DNA of 64,000 bases from JACVRN01 sp963715565 (lineage in GTDB: Bacteria; Acidobacteriota; Blastocatellia; Pyrinomonadales; Pyrinomonadaceae): positions 1,860,001-1,924,000 of the forward strand of contig OY970256.1 in NCBI GenBank assembly GCA_963715565.1, written 5' to 3'. This document shows positions 42,937 through 51,477 of the stretch, in pieces. How positions within the stretch are numbered: position 1 is the stretch's first letter; each line of letters starts with the position of its first letter. Made by a program: the position numbers and the translations under genes. The notes beneath the pieces are model-generated. The model did no database searches, was not told the DNA's origin, and was given only the letters and a program-made list of their open reading frames with translations.

Positions 42937-42940
42937 GATG

Positions 42941-44191
42941 CTAGACTTTGAGCACGCCGTTTTCGACCAGCGTTTTGCCGTCCACGGTGACGGTGCTGCC
43001 GGGGAGAAAGCCTACCCAACCGGCGGAGATGCTGTTATCGCCGCCCGCCCAGGTGTTGTTGCCTGTGCCGACCGTGACCGAGCCCGCCGGAACCCAGTTG
43101 CCGAGCTTGCTCGTGGGCGACAATTTCACGTTCGGATTGATGCCAAGGTCTACAAAGCCGAACAACTCTTTGCCCTCGCCACGCGCGTCGTAGTCCGCCT
43201 TGAAGCCTTCAAAGCCGGGGCCTGTGCCGGTCATGGAAGTAACCTTGCCGCCCGCGAAAGTAATCGTCAGATTTTGAATCTCCTTGCCGTTGAAGAAGTC
43301 GCGCGTGACGACGACCTTGCCTTCGGCTGTGCCCGCGACAGGTGTAATCGCGACTTCACCGGCTGGAAGAAAAACGGTGACGTACGGCGCACCCTTCTGC
43401 ATGTCTTCCGCAGAGATGACGCCGTCGCTCACGTAAACGGGTCGGCCCTGAACTTTGAGCTTGAGGTCCGTGCCGTTCGGGTTCGTGATGTGCACTTCGT
43501 TTCCGGCGAGCGCGGCCTTGACCTGTTCGGCCTTGGCCTGAAGGCTCGTGTAATCCACGTTCACGCCTTCCCAGAAAGTTTTCGAGAGGTCTTCCGTCGT
43601 CATCTCGAAACGCTTCGCGCGCCAGTCGGTCGGATACAGGTCGTTGCCCACATTTACTGAGCGGACGTTGTTCTTGCGAAACTGTGCGGCCACGGGCTCG
43701 CCCGTCTTGCCGCGCGCGGCCAGTCGAGCCGGAGGCACGTCTGCGAGCAAGCCTTCCGTCTCGTTGCTGTCCACGCTGATGTTGACGTTGACGATATCCG
43801 CGAGCTTCATCCCGAGCGTGTCGGGCTGCGTGTCATATTTTTCCGGCACGTCCGTAAAGGAGCGCTTCGCCATACGGTCGCTGTTGACGGTGACCATCGG
43901 GTGGGCTCCGAGCTTGCTAACATTAGTCGCGATGTTCTCCATAAGCTCCATGTCGCGCACGCCGCCGGAAATCAACACGACGTCGTTTTCCTTAACGCCC
44001 GCGCTCTGGTTGACGAGCCTTTGAGCAAGCTGTTCAAGATCGGTCGGCGGCTTTTTGGCCGCGACGGGGCTCGGTGCGGTGTTCGCGTTCTGGTTGGTCT
44101 GGGCTGTGTTGGTCGTCTGCTGCGGAGCCTGACAGGACACGAGAGCAGCACACATGCCTGCGCAGAGGACGATGGCGAGAAGGCGTTTCAT
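42941..44191 (-). CDS. M29-like aminopeptidase family lipoprotein, possibly inactive
   Basis: This 416-residue protein has a lipoprotein signal with lipobox ALVSC (Cys20), then an Asn/Thr/Gln linker, then an M29-like fold (about 50-416). The first Glu ligand is visible in FLPAGEVAITP and the second probably in GKELFGFVDLGINPN. The stretch where family members have VHIALG and later HWDL reads VTVGTG and then SAGWVGFL, so the His ligands and an Asp seem to be lost. The GG-N-S frame between them (AGGDNSIS) is kept. M29 enzymes are normally cytoplasmic, so an exported lipidated copy without ligands may have a binding role. Both points are inference from family memory. Confidence 0.72.
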   Translation of the reverse strand: MKRLLAIVLCAGMCAALVSCQAPQQTTNTAQTNQNANTAPSPVAAKKPPTDLEQLAQRLVNQSAGVKENDVVLISGGVRDMELMENIATNVSKLGAHPMVTVNSDRMAKRSFTDVPEKYDTQPDTLGMKLADIVNVNISVDSNETEGLLADVPPARLAARGKTGEPVAAQFRKNNVRSVNVGNDLYPTDWRAKRFEMTTEDLSKTFWEGVNVDYTSLQAKAEQVKAALAGNEVHITNPNGTDLKLKVQGRPVYVSDGVISAEDMQKGAPYVTVFLPAGEVAITPVAGTAEGKVVVTRDFFNGKEIQNLTITFAGGKVTSMTGTGPGFEGFKADYDARGEGKELFGFVDLGINPNVKLSPTSKLGNWVPAGSVTVGTGNNTWAGGDNSISAGWVGFLPGSTVTVDGKTLVENGVLKV

Positions 44192-44291
44192 TCTGTCTCC
44201 TTCGGGCGAGGGAGTTCGGGATGGGAAAGCAAACCGCTTTTATGCCAAATCCCGAGACAAGTCAACCGCGACAAATGCACGCAAGATGCGC

Positions 44292-44452
44292 TTAGCCCCG
44301 TAGGGGCGCGGATGTTTATAGCTCACAGGTAACAAAACGAAACCAAGCTCCGTAGGAGCTGCATGTCGTAGACGCAGAACATGCCGCTCCTACGGAGCTA
44401 ATCATTTCTTGCTGGCGCGTTGAGCTATAAACATTCACGCCCCTACGGGGCT
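44292..44452. repeat. Four-stem palindromic repeat A3
   Basis: Outer pair TTAGCCCCGTAGGGGCG with GATGTTTATAGC, inner pair CAAGCTCCGTAGGAGCTG... around GACGCAGAACATG, then GAGCTATAAACAT and CCCCTACGGGGCT. The inner left stem carries a change that its partner lacks. Confidence 0.8.
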
Positions 44453-44551
44453 CTGAACGCACACCGACTTACTTACTTAAAATCTTGTTGGGCTCGCATG
44501 TGAATTTCCGTCAGTTGAAAAAAGGTAGGTACGTGGTGAGGCTTGGGATAC

Positions 44552-44986
44552 TTATTGTTGTTCTGAATCTTCCGGCTTCGGCTCGCCCGCTTGTTCATCT
44601 TCGCTCTCGTCGCCGTCCGCTTCCGGCTTGCGCTGCTTGAAATCTTCCGCCGGGGCGTGGTAGGCGAAGACCGAATCGCCTTCCGATTGCGGGACGACGC
44701 GCGCGGCCAGATCCGCCAGCAGGCTGCGTATGCGGCCCGGCTCAGGGGTCGTCTGCTGAGGAGGCGCGCTTGCTTCCGCAGGGCCGAGTTCCGATTCGAG
44801 GCGGACGAGCTGCGCCGTGATGCGGCGACAGAAGCCGCAGCCCACCAGATGCTGCACGACGGGCGTGCTTTCGGCGTCCGACAAACGGCCTTCTATAAAA
44901 GCTGAGAGCGCGTCTTCGTCCAGGTGCACAGCCGTCGTCACTGGCGGCGACACCATCGCGCGGCGCTGCAAGTGCTCATGGATCAT
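44552..44986 (-). CDS. Probable zinc-finger anti-sigma factor (zf-HC2 type)
   Basis: ATG 44986 with AGAGGG upstream gives 144 residues; a longer frame would overlap the sigma gene by over 100 bases. The N-terminal part has HLDEDALSAFIEGRLSDAESTPVVQHLVGCGFCRR, the His-x-Cys-x2-Cys pattern of anti-sigma zinc fingers. The rest is acidic, Pro/Glu-rich and without a membrane helix, so it would be cytoplasmic. It is 89 bases after the sigma factor gene, which should be its partner. Confidence 0.75.
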   Translation of the reverse strand: MIHEHLQRRAMVSPPVTTAVHLDEDALSAFIEGRLSDAESTPVVQHLVGCGFCRRITAQLVRLESELGPAEASAPPQQTTPEPGRIRSLLADLAARVVPQSEGDSVFAYHAPAEDFKQRKPEADGDESEDEQAGEPKPEDSEQQ

Positions 44987-45075
44987 ACGACGTATGCCCT
45001 CTGTCTCTCTGTTGTTCTTCGGTCGTGGCACCGCTTTTTTTCGACGCCTCCCTTCCCGGTGGACGGTTATATGCT

Positions 45076-46128
45076 TTAGCCTTTGCTCAAATTCTCGCCC
45101 GGACTCAAATTCTCCGATTCGACATCCATCAAATGACGGCGCACGTCTTCGCCTGCTAAATCTTCCGTCGCCATTCCCAGACAAATTTCTATTTCTTCGG
45201 AGCTTAAGCCCCCCTTGTCCTCTAACTCTTCTCGAAAGCGTGCGAGCACCTTGCCGTAAACTTTTTCCAGCCAGCGCATGATCGTGGATTCGTGTACGCG
45301 CGCGTCGGGCGCAAACGTTCGCCTCTTGGACTGGCGCTGAAACCAGCGACGCAGGGGCGAGGCGGGTTCTTCGACGAGCCGCGCTATCTCGCGCAGCTTC
45401 AAGCCTTCGACATGGTAGTAGAGAAGCAAGAGCTTCTCGTGATCGTCAAGATGAGCGAGCGAAGCATCCAGAGCCGACACGGTCGCCTCCTTGTAGCGCT
45501 CGCGCGCGATCCTTTCCACCATCGCTCCTTCGCCTCCGCGCGCCTCCGCGCGCCAACCGGGCCTATCCTGCGTCTCGCCCCCGCTCTCTGACCAATCGTC
45601 AATAGAGATTTCGTCATGCCGTGCGCGATGCAGGTCGATGACAGCGTGCCAGACCACGGTTCTGAGCCACCCGCGAAGCGTGCCGCGCCCCGTGTAGGTC
45701 GCAAACTTGGAGAGACGCACGCCCTCAACGACCCGCGTGCCGTAAAGCTCCACGTAGACGGAATCGATGACCTCTTCGGCGTCCAGCTCCACACTCGCCA
45801 GGTGTCGCGCGATGCGTTCTATGTAGCGGCGATAGGATTGGTCAAACTCCCACCACGCGTGCTCGTTGCCGCCCGCGCAACCCATAGCCAGATAAAGGTC
45901 CTGCGCCTGCAACTCATTCAGGAACTCGCGCACACGTGAAGAGGTAGGCAGGTGGCCGTTCTCCTGGTCCACCAGATATTTTTCCACCGCTCCACGGAGC
46001 GCCGCCCTGAAGTCCTCTGGTGAAACACCGTAATTGGGCGCGGCCTCGTGCAGACGCGCATAGAGCGCATCCATGTCGGCGACGCAATCCTGTAACACAC
46101 CCTCTAGTTTTGCAAAAGACATACTCAT
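45076..46128 (-). CDS. RNA polymerase sigma-70 family factor with long extensions
   Basis: The 350-residue protein has an ECF-like core. Region 2 lies at about 80-175 (DQSYRRYIERIARHLASVELDAEEVIDSVYVELYG, then GTLRGWLRTVVWHAVIDLHRAR). Region 4 lies at about 225-310 (LDDHEKLLLLYYHVEGLKLREIARLV, then HESTIMRWLEKVYGKV). The N-terminal 80 residues and about 35 C-terminal residues (EICLGMATEDLAGEDVRRHL) are extra to a typical 180-200-residue ECF factor. They may serve for partner binding. The anti-sigma gene follows. Confidence 0.82.
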   Translation of the reverse strand: MSMSFAKLEGVLQDCVADMDALYARLHEAAPNYGVSPEDFRAALRGAVEKYLVDQENGHLPTSSRVREFLNELQAQDLYLAMGCAGGNEHAWWEFDQSYRRYIERIARHLASVELDAEEVIDSVYVELYGTRVVEGVRLSKFATYTGRGTLRGWLRTVVWHAVIDLHRARHDEISIDDWSESGGETQDRPGWRAEARGGEGAMVERIARERYKEATVSALDASLAHLDDHEKLLLLYYHVEGLKLREIARLVEEPASPLRRWFQRQSKRRTFAPDARVHESTIMRWLEKVYGKVLARFREELEDKGGLSSEEIEICLGMATEDLAGEDVRRHLMDVESENLSPGENLSKG

Positions 46129-46224
46129 TTTGTCCAGCGGGCGTGATTATAGATTAAACCGCACGATTTCGCATACCACTTTCGATTGCCAAAGAACTGT
46201 CCGAGGGGAAACGCAAAACAGATT

Positions 46225-46344
46225 CGAGCCCGCTTGTGCCAACAATTTCGCGGTTTTGCGCAAAAATAGAGCCCTCGAAGGACGTATTCAAAAGCACGCC
46301 CTGCACAAACGCAAAACCGAGCTGTTGGCAAAATCGAGCGGGCT
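46225..46344. ncRNA. Long imperfect hairpin, possible structured RNA
   Basis: CGAGCCCGCTTGTGCCAACA and GCGGTTTTGCG (46225-46260) pair with CGCAAAACCGAGC and TGTTGGCAAAATCGAGCGGG (46310-46344) around a loop of about 50 bases. It is not made of heptad words, so it differs from the B family. It lies in the gap upstream of the sigma gene, and the strand is unknown. Confidence 0.45.
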
Positions 46345-46415
46345 GAAGGAGCTAAATGGTCGCCGCTCGTTGCCCCTTTGGACGGCAGGCATCAGGGAAT
46401 TTGCACAAGACGGCA

Positions 46416-46490
46416 AGAAATAATTGATTCATTGATTCATCGGTTCATTGAATCAATGAAAAAATGAACCGATGAATCAATCTCTTATTT
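46416..46490. repeat. Octad-word hairpin B15
   Basis: The arms iterate TTGATTCA, TTGATTCA, TCGGTTCA and complements, with the loop near 46450-46461. The right arm ends over the stop codon of the gene ending at 46485. Confidence 0.75.
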
Positions 46491-47225
46491 CTCTATCTTT
46501 TTCAGCAGCCGCCCGGCGTGGTTGCGTGCGATGAGCGGGACGCGTTCGTCCGTGCTGAGGTCGCGAAGAAGGGGGACGAGTTGTTTGGGGTCTGAGAGAC
46601 CGCCGCGTGTGAGCAGCAAATCGAGCCGGTCCATCAGCTTTGGCGCTTCGAGCGGAAGATTTTCGCGCGAGACGGAAATATCGAAAACCAGTATGGCCTG
46701 ATCCGCCGCGCGCCAGTATTCATTTGCCAGCGCCTTCGCGCTCGGCTCGTTGGTCCAGTTCCATGTGGCCGTGCGCGAGCGGCCATTGCGCTTCATGCCT
46801 ACGCTCACCGTGCCCAGATGCGGAAACTGTTTCTCTGACTGGTAGTCCGTCTCGGTTTCCAGAAACTTGAGAGCTTCCCACAAAGCCCTGACGCGCGAGA
46901 GCGCCTCCGCCGACAACTCGAACTCTTCGGTAAAGGGGTCGTCCTGGCCTTTGCGTAAAAAGGTAATCTGCCCGCGCCCGCGCGCGTCGTGCTCTATCTG
47001 TATCCGGCTGACAAGAAAATCCGGCTGTTTGAATTCGTAAGAGTAGCGAGCGTCGTCCGTCGCTTCTTCTGCCTTCGCAGCCGTTGCGGTCGGCGGCTTT
47101 GTCTCTTCGCGCGTGTTCTGTTTATTGGGGCGCGAGGTTGTTTGTGCACTGGCGTAAATAGCCGCGCCCGAAATCAGCAGCGCGGCTATGAGGAAACGCA
47201 AACAAATCAGATTTTTTATCTTCAT
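46485..47225 (-). CDS. Secreted protein of unknown function, coupled to smc
   Basis: This 246-residue protein has a signal peptide (about 1-27, ending ASAQ), a Thr/Pro/Ala-rich linker, and a mixed domain (SRIQIEHDARGRGQITFLRKGQDDPFTEEFELSAEALSRVRALWEALKFL). Its second half is helical (PKLMDRLDLLLTRGGLSDPKQLVPLLRDLS). The start codon overlaps the smc stop as ATGA, so translation is coupled. No family is recognised. Confidence 0.72.
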   Translation of the reverse strand: MKIKNLICLRFLIAALLISGAAIYASAQTTSRPNKQNTREETKPPTATAAKAEEATDDARYSYEFKQPDFLVSRIQIEHDARGRGQITFLRKGQDDPFTEEFELSAEALSRVRALWEALKFLETETDYQSEKQFPHLGTVSVGMKRNGRSRTATWNWTNEPSAKALANEYWRAADQAILVFDISVSRENLPLEAPKLMDRLDLLLTRGGLSDPKQLVPLLRDLSTDERVPLIARNHAGRLLKKIEK

Positions 47226-50200
47226 TCAAACTTCACGGAAACCAGCTTGGACACTCCCACCTCTTCCATCGTCACGCCGTAGAGCGCGCGTGCCATCTCC
47301 ATCGTGCGCTTGTTGTGTGTGATGACGATGAACTGCGTCTCGGCGGCCATCTGCCCTATCTTCGAGGTAAAGCGCCCGACGTTTGCTTCATCAAGGGGCG
47401 CGTCCACTTCGTCCAAAAGACAGAAGGGCGACGGGCGATAGCGAAAGATTGCGAGCACAAGGGAGAGCGCCGCCATGGCCTTTTCGCCGCCCGATAGCAA
47501 GAGCACATTTTGCAAACGCTTGCCCGGCGGTTGTGCCACGATGTCTATCCCGGACTCTAGCACATCGTCCGCGTCTATCAAACTCATCTCGCCGCGACCG
47601 CCGCCAAACAATTCCTGAAACAGCTCGCCGAAGTTGCGGTTAATAACTTCGAAGGCGTGGCGGAAACGCTCGCGCGAGCGTCGCTTGATTTCCCTGAGCG
47701 CCTCTTCCGTCGAAGCGATGCCCTCTACGATGTCCTGCCTCTGGCCCGTCAGGAACAGAAGACGCTCTTCCGATTCGGACAATTCTTCGAGCGCCATCAT
47801 GTTGACCGCGCCAAAGCCTTCGACACGCGCGCGCAGCTCTTCAACACGTGCGCGCCCTGCTTCAAGCTCAAACTCTTCTTCAACCGGCAGCTCGCGCGCA
47901 AGGTCTTCGAGCGACTGGTTAAGCTCACTTGAGCAAGCCTCGCGCACGTAGCTCAAACGCGCCGTTGCTTCCGCGCGCTGGACTTCCAAAGCGGCGCGCG
48001 CGTCGCGCACGGCGGCGGCGCGATGATTAAGCTCCGACAATTCGGTCGCCAGCGCGTCGGCGCGCGAGCGTGCCTCTTCAAGCTGCGCTGCCGTGGCCGC
48101 GATTTCTCTTTCCTCGCGCTCGCACTCTTCCGTAATAGTGCTTTCGCTCGCTTCTATCTCGCCGATTGAGCGGCGCAGCTCTTCCACACGCGCGCCCGTT
48201 TCGGTCGTCTCGCGCGCGTGGCGTTCAAGCCTTGCGCCCAGCTCAAGACTCTCGGCCTCCATGCGGCGCAATTCGGATGCGGTTGCGCGCCGTCGCTCCG
48301 CTGCTGCGGCTGCCGCCGCGCGTTGCTCTCCCAGACCTTCGCTTTCGGCTTCAGCCTCGCGCCGCGCAACGGCCACGCGCGTCGCCGCTTCCTGCACCAT
48401 CTCTGCGGCTGCGGTGCGCGCCGCTTCGGCGGCTAAACCTTCCGAGAGCGCCTGTGCGCGGCGCTCTTCCAATTCAAGACGCTCTGCGGCTAAACGCGCC
48501 GCGTCGTCTGCGACCACGCGCATGTGTCGCTCTGCGCGCTCAATCTCCTGCTGAAGACTCGTAGCGTTCAGCTCGCGCGCCATCGCATCGCGCTCCTCGC
48601 GCCCGATGGCTTCATTCAAAGTCACTACCGCATCTTCCAGATCAACGAGGCTTGCGCGCGCGCCGCTGACGGCCTGCTCTGCGACCGTCATTTCTACAGC
48701 CATCTCGCTCGCACGCGTTTCCAGCTCGCGCAGCTCGCGCTTAAATCCGAGCAGCCCCGCGCCTTCTTCCAATGCACGCTCGTCCCCGGCGTTGACCAGT
48801 TGCCCGCCCGCGACCCAATCGCCCTCACGGGTAACGTACATCTCGCCTGTGACGAGCGATTTCGACATAGCATCTTCGAGGCTCGATGCAAGCCGCGCGT
48901 TCATACGCTGCGGGAGCGTTCTTTCCAGCACGCGCAGGAGTTCGGGCGGCGCGCCCAGCAGATCGCCTATGCGTACGTCTTCAAACGGCGCGCTCTCAAA
49001 TCCGCCGCCCCCGGCGGGCTGCTCCGTGTTTTCGCTGAGACGATATCTTAAAATTTCGGTCTCGGCCTCGTCGCTTGCGCCGTGCAAGCCTGCGACTAAA
49101 AAGCTTGCGCGGCCCGCGTCGTTTTCCCTGAGCCAGACGGCGGCGCGCGCCGCATCGTCCGGCGTCGGCACGATGATGGCTTGCAGCGACGAGCCGAACG
49201 CACCTTCGACCGCGCGTTCCCAACGCGGCTCTACCTGAAGCATGTCCGCGAGCGTGCCCATGAAATGAAAATCACGCACGGCATCGCCTGCGCCGAAGAG
49301 ACGCTGGACGGCGGGCGAGTAATGCGCGCGTCGGTGGTCCAGCTCCACAAGGCTGTCAAGACGATGACGAGCACGCGAATACTCGTCGCGCACGCGCGTT
49401 AATTCGGAATCCGTTTCGGCAACGCGCTCGTGCCCGAGCACGACTCTATGCACGGCCTCTTCACGCTCGGCCACTAGCTTCGAGACGCGCACGCGCGCAC
49501 GCCCAATCTCTTCATTCAAGCCTTCGGCTTCGGTGATGCGCTCGGCGTGCTGCGTGGCGGCGCGCTCGCCCTCGTGCTGTAGTCCTTCGGCCTGCACGGC
49601 TAGGCGCTCAAGCGCCGCTTCAAGCTGGCGGCCAATCTCCATAAGGCGCTCGGCCACGCCCGTATGCGTTAAAAGCTCTGCCCGCGCCGCTTCGATTTCG
49701 CGCTCGGCTTCTTCGACTTCCACGAGTTTGTTGCTATAGGAAGATTCGGCGGACTGAAGATTAAGCGCGCTCTCTTCGCTCGCGGCACGAAGACGAGCAT
49801 CCTCGTCGCGCAGCTTCTCGATCTCTTCTTCGACCGCGGAGATGCGCGCGCCGACGCGCTCCATCTCGCCTTCTATCTCTTCGCGCCGTTTGACGAGCGC
49901 CGTGACCTGTTCTTCCTGATAGATACGCTCGCGCTGGCGGCGGTCGCGCTGCAAGGCGGCTTCGGCTGCCGCCGCGCGTGTTTGCGCCAGTCTGTCTTCC
50001 ACGTCGCGCGCGCCTTGCGTGGCGTTGCGTGCTTCCTCTTCGCGCGCGGCGAGTTCTGCGGCGAGCGATTGTTCATCGCGCGCGGCCTCGTCCAACTGAG
50101 CGCGCGTTTCATCAAGCAGGCGCACGAGCGCGCGTTCTTCAGCGACATAGACGCGGCGCAGGAGTTCTCTTAACTCTTCGCGCAGGATGCGATAACGACG

Positions 50201-51199
50201 CGCCTTGGCTGCCTGTCGGCGTAGACTGTTCACCTGCCGGTCTATTTCGGAGATGATGTCGGAGACGCGGCTTAAGTTAGAGCGGGCGGATTCGAGACGA
50301 GCTTCGGCGGCGCGCTGGCGCACACGAAATTTTGTGATGCCCGCAGCTTCTTCTATAAGCGTGCGGCGGTCCATCGGCTTGGCCGAAAGAATCTGGCCGA
50401 TTCTTCCCTGCTCGATGATGGCGTAGTGCGCGCCCGAAAGACCCGTGCCGGAAAAGAGGTCTTGAATGTCGCGCAGGCGGCAGGTGCGGCCCTGCAAGAG
50501 ATACTCGCTTTCGCCCGAGCGATAGAGACGACGCGTGACGGTGACGGTTTCACCCGGCTCAAACTCCAGCGCCAGGCGGCTGGGCCGCCAGTGACGCTTC
50601 CCGTGCGCCTTGGTGAGTTTCAGCTCCGCAGCTTGCGCCTCTGCTTGTGCGTTGGAACTTTCAGCACTCAAAGCTTCGGCGCTTGAGGCTTCAATAGCAG
50701 TGCTTGAAGCTTCAACGGTTTCCGCGCCTGCCTCATCGCTCGACGGCGGTGCGGAGATTTCCGTCGCTAAAGCCTGCGCCTCCGTTTGCGCTTCGCCCGT
50801 GCTTTCAGGTTGAGGCGCGCCCTCGGCTGCCGCGTCCAGAGCTTCAGGCTCGTCAAACGTGACGGCGTGGTCGTCTATCTCCTGAAGCGTAGCGTCTATA
50901 TCGTCAATGTCAGGCTCTTCTTCGACCCTCTCGTCGCGCACCATGTGGAGCACGACTTCGGCCATCCCGCTTGGCGGACGATTGCGCGAGCCCGTGAAAA
51001 TGACGTCCTTCATCTCGCCGCCGCGCAGGTTCTTGACCTTTTGCTCGCCCAAAACCCACGCGATGGCGTCCGCGACGTTAGATTTGCCGCAGCCGTTCGG
51101 GCCGACGACGGCTGTAATCCCGTCCCCCGTGAAGATGAGGTCAGTATGATCCGCAAAGGACTTAAAGCCAGTGATTTCTAATCTTTGTAGTCTAAACAT
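47222..51199 (-). CDS. smc: Chromosome segregation protein SMC with a large N-terminal-head insert
   Basis: This 1325-residue ATPase organises and separates chromosomes. Walker A GPNGCGKS is at 33-40. The signature LSGGEK begins at about 1235 and the Walker B Asp-Glu pair in LLDEVDAPLDEAN is at about 1263-1264. Between them are two long coiled-coil arms rich in Arg, Glu and Ala and a hinge (about 640-790). Bacterial SMC is usually near 1150-1200 residues. The excess is explained by an acidic Ala/Ser/Glu-rich insert at about 88-205, between the GMAEVVL strand and the RRLYRSGESEY segment. Inside it are repeated EASS/AEA words. Neither scpA nor scpB is in the window. Confidence 0.95.
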   Translation of the reverse strand: MFRLQRLEITGFKSFADHTDLIFTGDGITAVVGPNGCGKSNVADAIAWVLGEQKVKNLRGGEMKDVIFTGSRNRPPSGMAEVVLHMVRDERVEEEPDIDDIDATLQEIDDHAVTFDEPEALDAAAEGAPQPESTGEAQTEAQALATEISAPPSSDEAGAETVEASSTAIEASSAEALSAESSNAQAEAQAAELKLTKAHGKRHWRPSRLALEFEPGETVTVTRRLYRSGESEYLLQGRTCRLRDIQDLFSGTGLSGAHYAIIEQGRIGQILSAKPMDRRTLIEEAAGITKFRVRQRAAEARLESARSNLSRVSDIISEIDRQVNSLRRQAAKARRYRILREELRELLRRVYVAEERALVRLLDETRAQLDEAARDEQSLAAELAAREEEARNATQGARDVEDRLAQTRAAAAEAALQRDRRQRERIYQEEQVTALVKRREEIEGEMERVGARISAVEEEIEKLRDEDARLRAASEESALNLQSAESSYSNKLVEVEEAEREIEAARAELLTHTGVAERLMEIGRQLEAALERLAVQAEGLQHEGERAATQHAERITEAEGLNEEIGRARVRVSKLVAEREEAVHRVVLGHERVAETDSELTRVRDEYSRARHRLDSLVELDHRRAHYSPAVQRLFGAGDAVRDFHFMGTLADMLQVEPRWERAVEGAFGSSLQAIIVPTPDDAARAAVWLRENDAGRASFLVAGLHGASDEAETEILRYRLSENTEQPAGGGGFESAPFEDVRIGDLLGAPPELLRVLERTLPQRMNARLASSLEDAMSKSLVTGEMYVTREGDWVAGGQLVNAGDERALEEGAGLLGFKRELRELETRASEMAVEMTVAEQAVSGARASLVDLEDAVVTLNEAIGREERDAMARELNATSLQQEIERAERHMRVVADDAARLAAERLELEERRAQALSEGLAAEAARTAAAEMVQEAATRVAVARREAEAESEGLGEQRAAAAAAAERRRATASELRRMEAESLELGARLERHARETTETGARVEELRRSIGEIEASESTITEECEREEREIAATAAQLEEARSRADALATELSELNHRAAAVRDARAALEVQRAEATARLSYVREACSSELNQSLEDLARELPVEEEFELEAGRARVEELRARVEGFGAVNMMALEELSESEERLLFLTGQRQDIVEGIASTEEALREIKRRSRERFRHAFEVINRNFGELFQELFGGGRGEMSLIDADDVLESGIDIVAQPPGKRLQNVLLLSGGEKAMAALSLVLAIFRYRPSPFCLLDEVDAPLDEANVGRFTSKIGQMAAETQFIVITHNKRTMEMARALYGVTMEEVGVSKLVSVKFE

Positions 51200-51375
51200 T
51201 CAGTGTGCCAGTAATCAAAGGGGTGGACTCTGCTTCCGTCAGCCCGGAGAGGCCACAAAACGCAGCCCCTAGAGCCCTTAAAGGAGAAAGACACTATATG
51301 TTGGTCTTTGCCGGGATGTCAACCATAACATGAGGCAAGCAGCTTTTAATACCTGTCAACAACGAGGTTAGAAAC

Positions 51376-51476
51376 AAGGGATGAGGGCGGAGGGATGAGG
51401 GATGAGGAACGAAAGCAGAACTACTCAATTTTGAATAGCTTCCTTTTCATCCCTCATCCCTCCGCCCTCATCCCTT
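51376..51476. repeat. Heptad-word hairpin B16
   Basis: The arms iterate GGGATGA, GGGCGGA, GGGATGA, GGGATGA and the complement at 51447-51475. The loop has TTTGAATAGCTTCC, the reverse complement of the B4/B5 loop motif. It adjoins the stop of the next gene. Confidence 0.8.
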
Positions 51477-51477
51477 C

